Shown here piece after piece: positions 44,691 to 51,585 of a stretch of DNA of 64,000 nt. The notes below the pieces were generated by a model. That model had not been told where the DNA came from, ran no database searches, and was given only the letters and a program-made list of their open reading frames with translations. The DNA comes from Ruminococcaceae bacterium FB2012. GTDB taxonomy: Bacteria; Bacillota; Clostridia; Oscillospirales; Ruminococcaceae. The translations under genes were made by a program, and so were the position numbers. The first letter of the stretch is position 1; every line of letters starts with the position of its first letter. The stretch spans positions 124,001 through 188,000 of the forward strand of contig FMXS01000008.1 of NCBI GenBank assembly GCA_900104495.1, read 5' to 3'.

Positions 44691-45632
44691 ATGACGGAAA
44701 CGGTAGCATCTGCGGCGCTTGCGGTACACGAAAATCTGATCGTACAGAAGCGTCGTATACAAAACGGAAAAAGCAGGACACGCCTGAGCCTTGTAACAGG
44801 CACTCACGGCGACGAACTGGAGGGGCAGTACCTCGCATACACGGTGGGAAAATACCTTGATGAAAACATAGATAAGCTGGAGGGCATTGTGGATATTTAC
44901 CCCGCCCTCAACCCTATGGGTATCGACTCCATCACAAGAGGCATACCCATGTTCGACCTGGATATGAACCGTATCTTTCCCGGCTCCGAAAACGGCACGA
45001 TGCCGGAAATGCTCTGTGCGGCAATAGTCAGCGACATCAGCGGCTCGGATATCTGCATCGACGTTCATTCCAGCAATATCTTTCTCAAAGAGATACCGCA
45101 GATAAGAATGAGCGTCCCCACAGCGCCGACGCTCCTGCCCTTTGCGAAGCTGATGAATGTTGACTTCGTTTGGATACACGACGCCGCAACGGTGCTTGAA
45201 TCGACCCTCGCCCATACTCTTAACACACGGGGAACGAAAACTCTCGTTGTGGAAATGGGAGTGGGTATGCGGATCACAAAAGAGTACAGCTCTCAGCTTT
45301 TTGAAGGCATTCTGAACCTTATGAAAGAGCTTGGGATGTGGAAGGGCAGTACTGCTCCCGTCCGTGAGCCGCTGACCTCCGAGGGGCGCGAGGTGGGCTT
45401 TGTGAATTCCGATGCGGCGGGGATATTCGTGCCCTGTTCGCATTTCGGGGACACCGTAAAAAAAGACGCCCACATCGGTGATGTGGTGGATCCGCTGACT
45501 TCAAAAGTCGTCGAAGAAGTCAAAGCCGTCTGTGACGGACTGATATTTACCCTGCGGGAATATCCCGTAGTTTACGGCGGCTCGCTGCTTGCAAGGATAT
45601 TGAAGCCCTCTGCGGGAGGTGAAACAGAGTGA
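44691..45632 (+). CDS. AstE/AspA-family zinc deacylase, catalytic residues intact
   Basis: A 313-residue protein of the succinylglutamate desuccinylase/aspartoacylase branch of M14 zinc carboxypeptidases. Zinc ligands are seen in VTGTHGDELEG (His and Glu near 38-41) and CIDVHSSN (His near 125), and the catalytic glutamate in LVVEMGVGM near 188. A C-terminal beta domain follows (~230-310), with GIFVPCSHFGDTVKKDAHIG. The start is ATG 44691 behind AGGAAG; GTG 44682 is an alternative. It overlaps the next, related gene by ATGA. Expected activity: removal of an acyl or aminoacyl group from a small amide or peptide end. Confidence 0.88.
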   Translation: MTETVASAALAVHENLIVQKRRIQNGKSRTRLSLVTGTHGDELEGQYLAYTVGKYLDENIDKLEGIVDIYPALNPMGIDSITRGIPMFDLDMNRIFPGSENGTMPEMLCAAIVSDISGSDICIDVHSSNIFLKEIPQIRMSVPTAPTLLPFAKLMNVDFVWIHDAATVLESTLAHTLNTRGTKTLVVEMGVGMRITKEYSSQLFEGILNLMKELGMWKGSTAPVREPLTSEGREVGFVNSDAAGIFVPCSHFGDTVKKDAHIGDVVDPLTSKVVEEVKAVCDGLIFTLREYPVVYGGSLLARILKPSAGGETE

Positions 45633-46552
45633 AGAAGAAAATACTTTTCTCGCTGAGATCTCCCTACCGTGAACAGCTTGATATCATCGGCTTCCGCTTC
45701 GGTCACGGAAAGAAGTCGGCGGCGATAGTCGGGGCGATGCGCGGAAACGAAGTCCAGCAGATGTATGTCTGCTCCCGGATGATACAGGAGCTGAAAAAGC
45801 TGGAAGCCAAGGGCCACATCACCGATGACTGCGAGATAATGGTCATCCCCTGCGTGAATTACTATTCCATGAATATCGGCAAGCGCTTCTGGACAATGGA
45901 CAACACCGACATCAACAGGATGTTCCCGGGCTACGGCCTCGGCGAGACTACCCAGCGCATAGCCGACGGCCTTTTTTCGGAGATCAAGGACTATGAATAC
46001 GGCATACAGCTTGCCAGCTTCTATCAGCCGGGAAACTTTCTGCCCCATGTCAAGATGATGGACACCGGCTTCACCGACCCCGGACTGATGAAGGATTTCG
46101 GTTTGCAATACGGCATTATCCGCAAGCCCCGCCCCTACGACACCACAACTCTGAACTACAACTGGCAGGTGTGGGAAACAAAGGCGTTCTCGGTGTACGC
46201 GAACGCCACCGACGTCATCGACGAGAACGCCGCCGATGAAGCGGTCTGCGCCATTCTTCGCTTTCTTGACAGGCAGGGAATAGTCACCGTGAACACCCCG
46301 CCCGCCTATGTTACAAAGCTCACGGACGAGAGCAAGACCTGTCAGATACGTTCGGAGGCAGCGGGCGTTTTCAAGAGCCTTATCGGCATCGGGAAACGTG
46401 TGGAAAAAGGCGATCTCCTCGGCACGATCTCGGACCCCTTTGAGGGGGAGACCGTCTCGGAGATAAGAAGCACCGTTACGGGAACGGTCTACTTTGAATA
46501 CTGCGCACCGCTGATAAACTCAAACACCGTCTGCTTCAAGATCATAAAGTAA
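45629..46552 (+). CDS. AstE/AspA paralogue lacking zinc ligands, probable pseudoenzyme
   Basis: A 307-residue protein with the same fold as its neighbour, seen in AAIVGAMRGNEVQQMY near 26-40, TDINRMFPGYG near 92 and the C-terminal block AAGVFKSLIGIGKRVEKGDLLG, of which GVFKSLIGIGKRVEKGD is the core. The zinc motif HGxE reads RGNE, the second-ligand position reads IQLASF in place of DxHxx, and the catalytic glutamate block is replaced by FSVYANATD. All three positions are lost together, so hydrolysis is unlikely. It may form a heterodimer with the active paralogue or bind substrate. It is the last gene of the operon and converges on the histidine kinase with 19 bases between stops. Confidence 0.8.
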   Translation: MKKKILFSLRSPYREQLDIIGFRFGHGKKSAAIVGAMRGNEVQQMYVCSRMIQELKKLEAKGHITDDCEIMVIPCVNYYSMNIGKRFWTMDNTDINRMFPGYGLGETTQRIADGLFSEIKDYEYGIQLASFYQPGNFLPHVKMMDTGFTDPGLMKDFGLQYGIIRKPRPYDTTTLNYNWQVWETKAFSVYANATDVIDENAADEAVCAILRFLDRQGIVTVNTPPAYVTKLTDESKTCQIRSEAAGVFKSLIGIGKRVEKGDLLGTISDPFEGETVSEIRSTVTGTVYFEYCAPLINSNTVCFKIIK

Positions 46553-46571
46553 ACGATAGCTTATCGTCGGC

Positions 46572-47828
46572 TTAATGATCCTCTGAGATCAGACAGCAGA
46601 CAAAGGATATCCTTCCGTTCTGCCATTGGGCCTGTATGTCTCCGCCGTACTGTCCGCAGATGCTTTCGGCTATGCTGAGCCCTATACCGTATCCTCCCGT
46701 GTCGATGTTGCGGGAGTTATCCTCGCGGTAAAAACGGTCAAAAAAACGCTTGCAGTCAATGTCCTTTCCGTCAGCGTAGCTGTTGGATACCGTCAGCCTT
46801 ATCCCTTTTTTGAGGCCTTCCAGCCCGACGTAGATGCTTCCGTTTTCATCGCAGTATTTTACCGCATTGTCAAGCAGTATCGTCATCAGCTGACGCACCT
46901 TGCTCTCGTCGGCTTTAAGCATTATCCCGTTTCCGGGAGAGGTCTCGATACCGATATTCTTCCCCTCGGCTATGCCCGAAAATTCATTCACCGTCTCCTC
47001 CGCGATCTTTGAAACATTCACCTCTGCATCCGACGATCTGTCCTCGGTCTCACGCGCTCTTGTTATCATTACAAGATTCTTTACCAAAGCATTCATCCTG
47101 TCCACCTGTCTTACGGTGGACTGCATGAACTCGCTCTCGCCTTTGGTCAGCTCCTCCATTTCCGCATTGGACCGTATGACCGCCAGCGGAGTTTTCAGCT
47201 CGTGGCTGATATTTGTGATGAACTGCATCTGCCTCTGACTGCTCTCGATCTCGGGCCTTATCATTTTCTTTGAGAATAACATCACCAGTATCAGCGAGGC
47301 TATAAGGCTTACCGCGCCTATGGCAATGCTTGCGTATTTCAGACGCATCCTCGAAAAAATGACCGAGCCGCAGTCAAGGATGATGAGCGACGCTCCGCCG
47401 CTGTCATCGGAGCTTTTCAGATAATAGTACACCCCGTATCTCCCGCTGTCGGCACTATCGGAGAGCATCTCCTCCGCATCCCGTATCACGATCTCTTCGG
47501 GATAGGAGTTGCCCTTGCTTGCATAAAAGCTCTTCACCCCGCCGCTGCCGTCATAGGAGATGATATAAAAAACATTGCTCTGATATCTGGGAGAAAAGAC
47601 CTCGGTAAAGCTCGGGGCTCCCGGAAGAGCCTCCGAGTGAGTGTTCTCCTCTTCGATCTTTTCCCGAAGCTCGGCTATCCGTTCCAGCGACCAGTCGATC
47701 TCTCTCTGCGTCATAACATAATCGGCAGTGTTGATGAAAACGGCAAGCACGGCGATGACCAGCGTGAATGCGGTCATTGCCGTGATTATAAACTTCTTTC
47801 TCAGCTTGTGTATCTCTTTGGCGTTCAT
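46572..47828 (-). CDS. Two-component sensor histidine kinase
   Basis: A 418-residue membrane kinase. Spans lie near 13-33 and 172-194 and enclose an outside sensor domain of ~140 residues. The dimerisation box follows with NISHELKTPLAVIRSN (phosphorylated His near 229). The ATPase domain has LLDNAVKYCDENGSI (N box), GGYGIGLSIAESI (G2 box) and FDRFYREDNSR (F box). The ATG overlaps the response regulator stop by four bases. It closes an operon with an alarmone synthetase and an OmpR-type regulator. The signal is unknown; the outer domain is not one I recognise. Confidence 0.92.
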   Translation of the reverse strand: MNAKEIHKLRKKFIITAMTAFTLVIAVLAVFINTADYVMTQREIDWSLERIAELREKIEEENTHSEALPGAPSFTEVFSPRYQSNVFYIISYDGSGGVKSFYASKGNSYPEEIVIRDAEEMLSDSADSGRYGVYYYLKSSDDSGGASLIILDCGSVIFSRMRLKYASIAIGAVSLIASLILVMLFSKKMIRPEIESSQRQMQFITNISHELKTPLAVIRSNAEMEELTKGESEFMQSTVRQVDRMNALVKNLVMITRARETEDRSSDAEVNVSKIAEETVNEFSGIAEGKNIGIETSPGNGIMLKADESKVRQLMTILLDNAVKYCDENGSIYVGLEGLKKGIRLTVSNSYADGKDIDCKRFFDRFYREDNSRNIDTGGYGIGLSIAESICGQYGGDIQAQWQNGRISFVCCLISEDH

Positions 47829-48502
47829 TGTGCATCACTTCCCGAAAGTCTGAAGCTGCCTCCCTTTTCTCCCGCGACCGTAACGTCGGAGCCGATAAGG
47901 AACAGCTTCTGTCTGATATATGAGATATACAGCCAGACCGTATCCTGCTGTTCCCCGGGCTCGTTCTTCCAGACGTGTTCGATAAAATACTGTGTTGAGA
48001 GTTCTATATCGCTGTTCGTCATCAGAAGCAGCATTACCTCAAATTCCTTGTTTGACAGCCGCACCGTGCTTGACGCAGTCAGCGAAGCTTTGCTCGTGTC
48101 GAGTGTGACGTCGCCGAAGGTAAGCTGTTCGTGAAGCATCAATGGGTGACGCCTTGTAAGCGCACGGACTCTCGCCAGCAGTTCCTTTGCGGCAAAGGGC
48201 TTCGGCAGATAATCGTCGGCGCCCGCATCGAGCCCTTCCACCCTGTCCTCTATCTCCGATTTTGCAGTCAAAAGCATTACCGGCGTTAGGATATGTCTGC
48301 GCCTTATCTCTTTGAGAGCCGTGATCCCGTCTGTCTTCGGCATCATTATATCGAGAATGATACAGTCGAAGCTGTCCTTCTTTACATATTCAAGAGCCTC
48401 TGCACAGTCAAATGCGCTGGTGACTTCATAGCCCGAGTATTCAAGCATAAAAGTTATGTTCCTGTTCAGATCTTTTGTGTCTTCGGCAATGAGTATTTTC
48501 AC
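47825..48502 (-). CDS. OmpR/PhoB-family response regulator
   Basis: A 225-residue regulator. The receiver domain holds the acidic pair EDTKDLN, the phospho-acceptor in CIILDIMMPKTDG (near residue 51), the threonine in LLTAKSE and the lysine in LPKPFAAKELLAR. A winged-helix DNA-binding domain follows (RLSNKEFEVMLLLMTN, YISYIRQKL). The GTG at 48502 lies eight bases after GAGGAGG and overlaps the alarmone synthetase stop by GTGA. A 26-codon extension is possible but lacks a ribosome site and would run inside that gene. Confidence 0.92.
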   Translation of the reverse strand: MKILIAEDTKDLNRNITFMLEYSGYEVTSAFDCAEALEYVKKDSFDCIILDIMMPKTDGITALKEIRRRHILTPVMLLTAKSEIEDRVEGLDAGADDYLPKPFAAKELLARVRALTRRHPLMLHEQLTFGDVTLDTSKASLTASSTVRLSNKEFEVMLLLMTNSDIELSTQYFIEHVWKNEPGEQQDTVWLYISYIRQKLFLIGSDVTVAGEKGGSFRLSGSDAQ

Positions 48503-49101
48503 TGTCTGCCGTCCTCCTCGTTTATCATATTTCTTATGGTGAGCATCGAAGCGTCGGTGGCCGCCAGTTCGTCGGCACATCTTTTCAGTTCTTCAAATAT
48601 CAGCGCGGTATTCCCGCCGATATTCTTCTTATACCTCATGTGATGCTCAAGTGCGGCCCAGGTGTCCATTGAGATAGTCCGTATCTGTATCTCCGCAAAA
48701 AATCCTCCGAGCATAACGATCATGTGATAGCTTCGGTAGCCGTTGGGCTTGACATTGCGGATATAGTCCTTTTCGCGGAACACCTCTATGCCCTCCAGCG
48801 ATTTGATACAGTCGCGTATCGCATAAACATCGTCAAGAAAGGTGCAGACCACTCTCAGACCGATCGCATCGTGGACTTTGTGAAGCGCACTGTCCTCAGT
48901 CTCGGGGAGCCCTTTCCTGCGGCATTTTTCGCGCATACTTTCATCTGATTTTATCCGGTATTTCAGATGCTCTATCGGCTCCATGCCTGTTTTTTCCTTT
49001 ATCCGCTCTGCGGCTTCGGTTATGCTTTCCGTAAGCCTGTCCATTACAGCCTTCAGCTTATCGTAGCTTTCGCCGTAGATAGTATTTTCGCTGCCGTTCA
49101 T
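48499..49101 (-). CDS. Small (p)ppGpp synthetase (RelA/SpoT synthetase domain)
   Basis: A 200-residue protein consisting only of the alarmone synthetase domain, as in RelP/RelQ (YwaC/YjbM). Motifs are LKYRIKSDESMREKC near 47, KVHDAIGLRVVCTF near 71, VKPNGYRSYHMIV near 117 and FAEIQIRTISMDTWAALEHHM near 137, shown here in part as EIQIRTISMDTW. No hydrolase, TGS or ACT domain is present, so degradation must come from another protein. GGGAGAG precedes the ATG. It is the first gene of an operon with a response regulator and histidine kinase, which ties alarmone synthesis to an outside signal. Confidence 0.9.
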   Translation of the reverse strand: MNGSENTIYGESYDKLKAVMDRLTESITEAAERIKEKTGMEPIEHLKYRIKSDESMREKCRRKGLPETEDSALHKVHDAIGLRVVCTFLDDVYAIRDCIKSLEGIEVFREKDYIRNVKPNGYRSYHMIVMLGGFFAEIQIRTISMDTWAALEHHMRYKKNIGGNTALIFEELKRCADELAATDASMLTIRNMINEEDGRQ

Positions 49102-49206
49102 AAGATCTCTCCCTTGTATCCCTTGAGTATGGTTCTATTATACATCGCGTACTTAAAAACAACTTATGAACTTTAAGCGATACTTCCGTTTATAAATAAG
49201 ACACCG

Positions 49207-49240
49207 CCCGAGGCTCGCCGTGAGCCCCGGGCGCCTTTGG
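49207..49240. terminator. Hairpin upstream of the alarmone synthetase gene
   Basis: CGCCCG and GGCTC (49207-49218) pair with GAGCC and CGGGCG near 49224-49235, with one mismatch. There is only a short T run (CCTTTGG), so terminator function is uncertain. Confidence 0.4.
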
Positions 49241-49300
49241 CCTTCTGAAGCAGGATATCGTCTTTCAGGTCTGCAAAAAGGCAGACGGATCATCATAACA

Positions 49301-49353
49301 CAAAAGAACAGTGCAATGTCGCTTCAACTGCGAAGCGGCATTGCACTGTTTTT
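49301..49353. terminator. Intrinsic terminator of the XRE-HAD operon
   Basis: A 17-pair stem (49309-49325 with 49332-49348, one G-U) with a six-base loop, directly after the HAD stop. On the minus strand it is followed by TTCTTTTGTG; on the plus strand by TTTTTGTT, so it could work both ways. Confidence 0.85.
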
Positions 49354-49354
49354 G

Positions 49355-50227
49355 TTATTCACGGTCATTCTTGCAGGAATAGTAAATCTCCTCAAGACGC
49401 TCGTTGGCAGCCGTCCTCAGGATGATCGCTTTCAGCAGGCTGTCCATTTCCGAACCTTCGGTGTAGTCGGCGGGAGCGAAATATCTGATGCGGCGCTCCT
49501 GCATCATACGGCGCACCTTGGTCTTGTCGCAGGTCTTGCTGTTGTAAACGCCTATGGAGTGACCGCCGTTGCTGTTCACCAGCTTCATGCAGGGGATGTC
49601 GGTGTCGCTGTCCCCGATGTAGACCATATTCCGAAAGGGGATGCGGATATCCTCGGGCTCGAAGTATTCGTTCACTCCCGGGTCGTTGACGTCAAGCACG
49701 CCCTTGGAGATACGAAACAGGAACTGCGTCTTGTTGGTGTAGTTGACCACCTGCGCCGGCCATACCGCAACGCCCCGCTCGTTGTAGAAAAAGGAGCTGG
49801 CGTATATCCTCTCAAAGGCACCCGCACGGGCGGGAGAGGTGCCCTCGATCATCTCTTTCAGCCCCGAGGAGATGATATAGTGTTCCACAATTACGCCGTT
49901 TTCTTCGCCGAACTTCCGTATCCGCTCAAACCAGTCCTCCACTCCCGGGAAGAGGGCAACTTTTGAGCCGTAGTCCTCCAGCTTGCTTTTGCTGAATATC
50001 TCCCGGCCTTCGGCTTCCTGTTTCATTTTATACATATAGGCAAGGTTGGAGTCCATATCCGCATCTACCGAGAGCCTGTTGCACTCCGCCCAGAAGGAAG
50101 CCACATCGCCGTCGTAGACCTTCTGTATGTACCCCTGCGCCTGCATATCGTCGGGAGAAAGCGTCTTGTCAAAATCGTAGCACACCGCGAGGACGGGTCT
50201 GTCCTCTTTCGTTTTTCTGTTATACAT
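49355..50227 (-). CDS. HAD-superfamily phosphatase
   Basis: A 290-residue soluble hydrolase with complete HAD motifs: I, VCYDFDKTLSPDD near 16 (nucleophile and acid aspartates); II, IISSGLKE near 112; III, the lysine in a following helix; and IV, YIGDSDTDIPCMKL near 216. The long helical cap between motifs I and II (residues ~30-100) is that of C1-type caps. The substrate is unknown; a phosphoserine- or nucleotide-type small phosphate is possible. It overlaps the XRE regulator's stop by one base, so it is likely controlled by that regulator. Confidence 0.88.
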   Translation of the reverse strand: MYNRKTKEDRPVLAVCYDFDKTLSPDDMQAQGYIQKVYDGDVASFWAECNRLSVDADMDSNLAYMYKMKQEAEGREIFSKSKLEDYGSKVALFPGVEDWFERIRKFGEENGVIVEHYIISSGLKEMIEGTSPARAGAFERIYASSFFYNERGVAVWPAQVVNYTNKTQFLFRISKGVLDVNDPGVNEYFEPEDIRIPFRNMVYIGDSDTDIPCMKLVNSNGGHSIGVYNSKTCDKTKVRRMMQERRIRYFAPADYTEGSEMDSLLKAIILRTAANERLEEIYYSCKNDRE

Positions 50228-51102
50228 TATCCTTCACCTCTGTCTGTGAATTTGAAAAGGCTCTTGTCCTTCCTGCCCTTTTTTCGGGGAAGGAATACTT
50301 CCCGGAGGACTTTCTGACCGGCAAGGTCGAGAAGTATCAGCGAAAAACAGCTGTTGAATTTCAGCCCTTCGAGATCTTTCAGAAAGCCCTCGAAAAGGTC
50401 CTTGTTGAGAAACACTATGGAATACTGGCAGTTCTCAAAGGCCTCCGGCTCCCAAACATCCCGAAGGAAGACGCCTTTATATCTGTCGATCAGAAAACGC
50501 TGCTGATCTTTCAGTTTGGATCTGTACAAGCTGTTGTCCGAGGCGAATTCTTCCCCTGTAAAGATCCAGACAGTAAAGTTCCGGAAGGACGGTTCAGATC
50601 CCTGCACCTTCAAAGCGAAATCAACATCCGTATTCAAATGGAACCTGCTCTCTTTCAGCGTGGGATCAAGGTCTTTCAGTTTGGTGCTGAATACGGACGC
50701 AATGGAAAAGCCTTGCTCGAGCAGGGCGTTCATTATGATGCTCTGTACATCCTTGAAAAGCTCTTTCGTTATCAGAATAAACTTCTCGAAATGCTCCCGA
50801 CTTCTTCTGCTGTCTGTTTTCACCCAGCCGTTTGCCAGCATCAGATATTCAAAGACCTCATCCGTGGGGGCGTCGGAGCATTCCGCCATGACCCTGATGG
50901 TATCTATGTCAAGGGGCTTTTTAATGGTGCCGTTTACCGCCCTTGAAAGCGTCATGGGATTGAGCCCGCACTTTCTTGCAAACTCCGCCATTGACTGTTT
51001 GCCCTTGGCATAGTTTATAGCGTCGCCAAGACGTTTTTGGTATATCGGTTTCCAAACTTCTTCTTCCTTTTTGCCTTTGCTTTTTTCACCGTTCCGGCCC
51101 AT
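50227..51102 (-). CDS. XRE-family transcriptional regulator with a large C-terminal domain
   Basis: A 291-residue protein. A helix-turn-helix near 25-65 (SMAEFARKCGLNPMTLSRAV) is of the Cro/C1 type. The following ~200 residues form a domain I do not recognise, with no enzyme motifs, rich in aromatic and charged residues (SFRNFTVWIFTGEEFASDN). The end is basic (PRKKGRKDKS). It lies upstream of, and overlaps, the HAD phosphatase gene. Repeated CAGTATAT sites around its own promoter suggest autoregulation. Similar stand-alone helix-turn-helix proteins with long ligand domains are common in clostridia. Confidence 0.82.
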   Translation of the reverse strand: MGRNGEKSKGKKEEEVWKPIYQKRLGDAINYAKGKQSMAEFARKCGLNPMTLSRAVNGTIKKPLDIDTIRVMAECSDAPTDEVFEYLMLANGWVKTDSRRSREHFEKFILITKELFKDVQSIIMNALLEQGFSIASVFSTKLKDLDPTLKESRFHLNTDVDFALKVQGSEPSFRNFTVWIFTGEEFASDNSLYRSKLKDQQRFLIDRYKGVFLRDVWEPEAFENCQYSIVFLNKDLFEGFLKDLEGLKFNSCFSLILLDLAGQKVLREVFLPRKKGRKDKSLFKFTDRGEG

Positions 51103-51141
51103 ATCCCGTCTGCTCCTTTCCGATGCATATACATTATATAC

Positions 51142-51170
51142 AGTATATCACATTTGAGATACAAAGTCAA
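51142..51170 (-). promoter_or_regulatory. Promoter of the XRE-HAD operon
   Basis: On the minus strand TTGACT (51170-51165), 17 bases, TATACT (51147-51142). The -10 box is part of a CAGTATAT motif that recurs twice more in the gap. Confidence 0.7.
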
Positions 51171-51249
51171 GCCGCACGGCAGGATAAATATATCAGTCCG
51201 ATATTTTTGTGCATATAAACGCGGATATGCGATGCAGCTCCAAAAACCG

Positions 51250-51278
51250 TTTACAACGCGAAAAATATGTGCTATATT
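51250..51278 (+). promoter_or_regulatory. Possible distal promoter of the AAA+ gene
   Basis: TTTACA (51250-51255), 17 bases, TATATT (51273-51278). The sequence around the -10 (TGTGCTATA) is the same as in the proximal promoter at 51427, so the two look like duplicates. Confidence 0.5.
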
Positions 51279-51300
51279 ATATATATAATAAAAATTCGGG

Positions 51301-51334
51301 CTATGCAGTATATAAAATATTTTATATACGCATA
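51301..51334. promoter_or_regulatory. Long AT-rich palindrome, possible operator
   Basis: A perfect 22-base palindrome at 51308-51329 (half-site GTATATAAAAT) is flanked by TATGC and GCATA, one base off symmetry. It lies in the 483-base gap between the XRE gene and the AAA+ gene, which has no ORF with a ribosome site and is strongly AT rich. Confidence 0.55.
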
Positions 51335-51426
51335 AAAAGAACAGTATATATAGCATAAAAATATGCGTGCTTTTTTGTGCATACATACGAAATTCCGAAA
51401 AACAGCCCGAAAAACGAGGTCAACTG

Positions 51427-51456
51427 TTTACAAACCCAATAGCAATGTGCTATAAT
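51427..51456 (+). promoter_or_regulatory. Proximal promoter of the AAA+ gene
   Basis: TTTACA (51427-51432), 18 bases, TATAAT (51451-51456). Transcripts would begin near 51463, just upstream of leader element 1. Confidence 0.65.
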
Positions 51457-51486
51457 TCAGACACACTGAAAAAAGAAGCAGTCAAA

Positions 51487-51541
51487 GGCTCCCGTGCAAA
51501 GCGCAGTGCCGTGATGAAAGGGCGCGGCACCCATCGGAGCC
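51487..51541 (+). promoter_or_regulatory. Structured leader element, copy 1 (before AAA+ gene)
   Basis: GTGCCG (51506-51511) pairs with CGGCAC (51525-51530) around a 13-base loop TGATGAAAGGGCG. Upstream TGCAAAGC and downstream CATCGG are also shared with copy 2. An outer stem GGCTCC/GGAGCC (51487-51492 with 51536-51541) closes it. The GGAGGG ribosome site lies 32 bases further. Confidence 0.65.
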
Positions 51542-51585
51542 TGCACATTCGTCAGCAGACTTCAGACTTTACGGAGGGAAAAAGA

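Noticed and set aside
51475..51585. Leader element as a cyclic di-GMP-I riboswitch
   Set aside because: A GCAAAGC string is reminiscent, but the other conserved parts (the GAAA tetraloop stem and tetraloop receptor) are missing.
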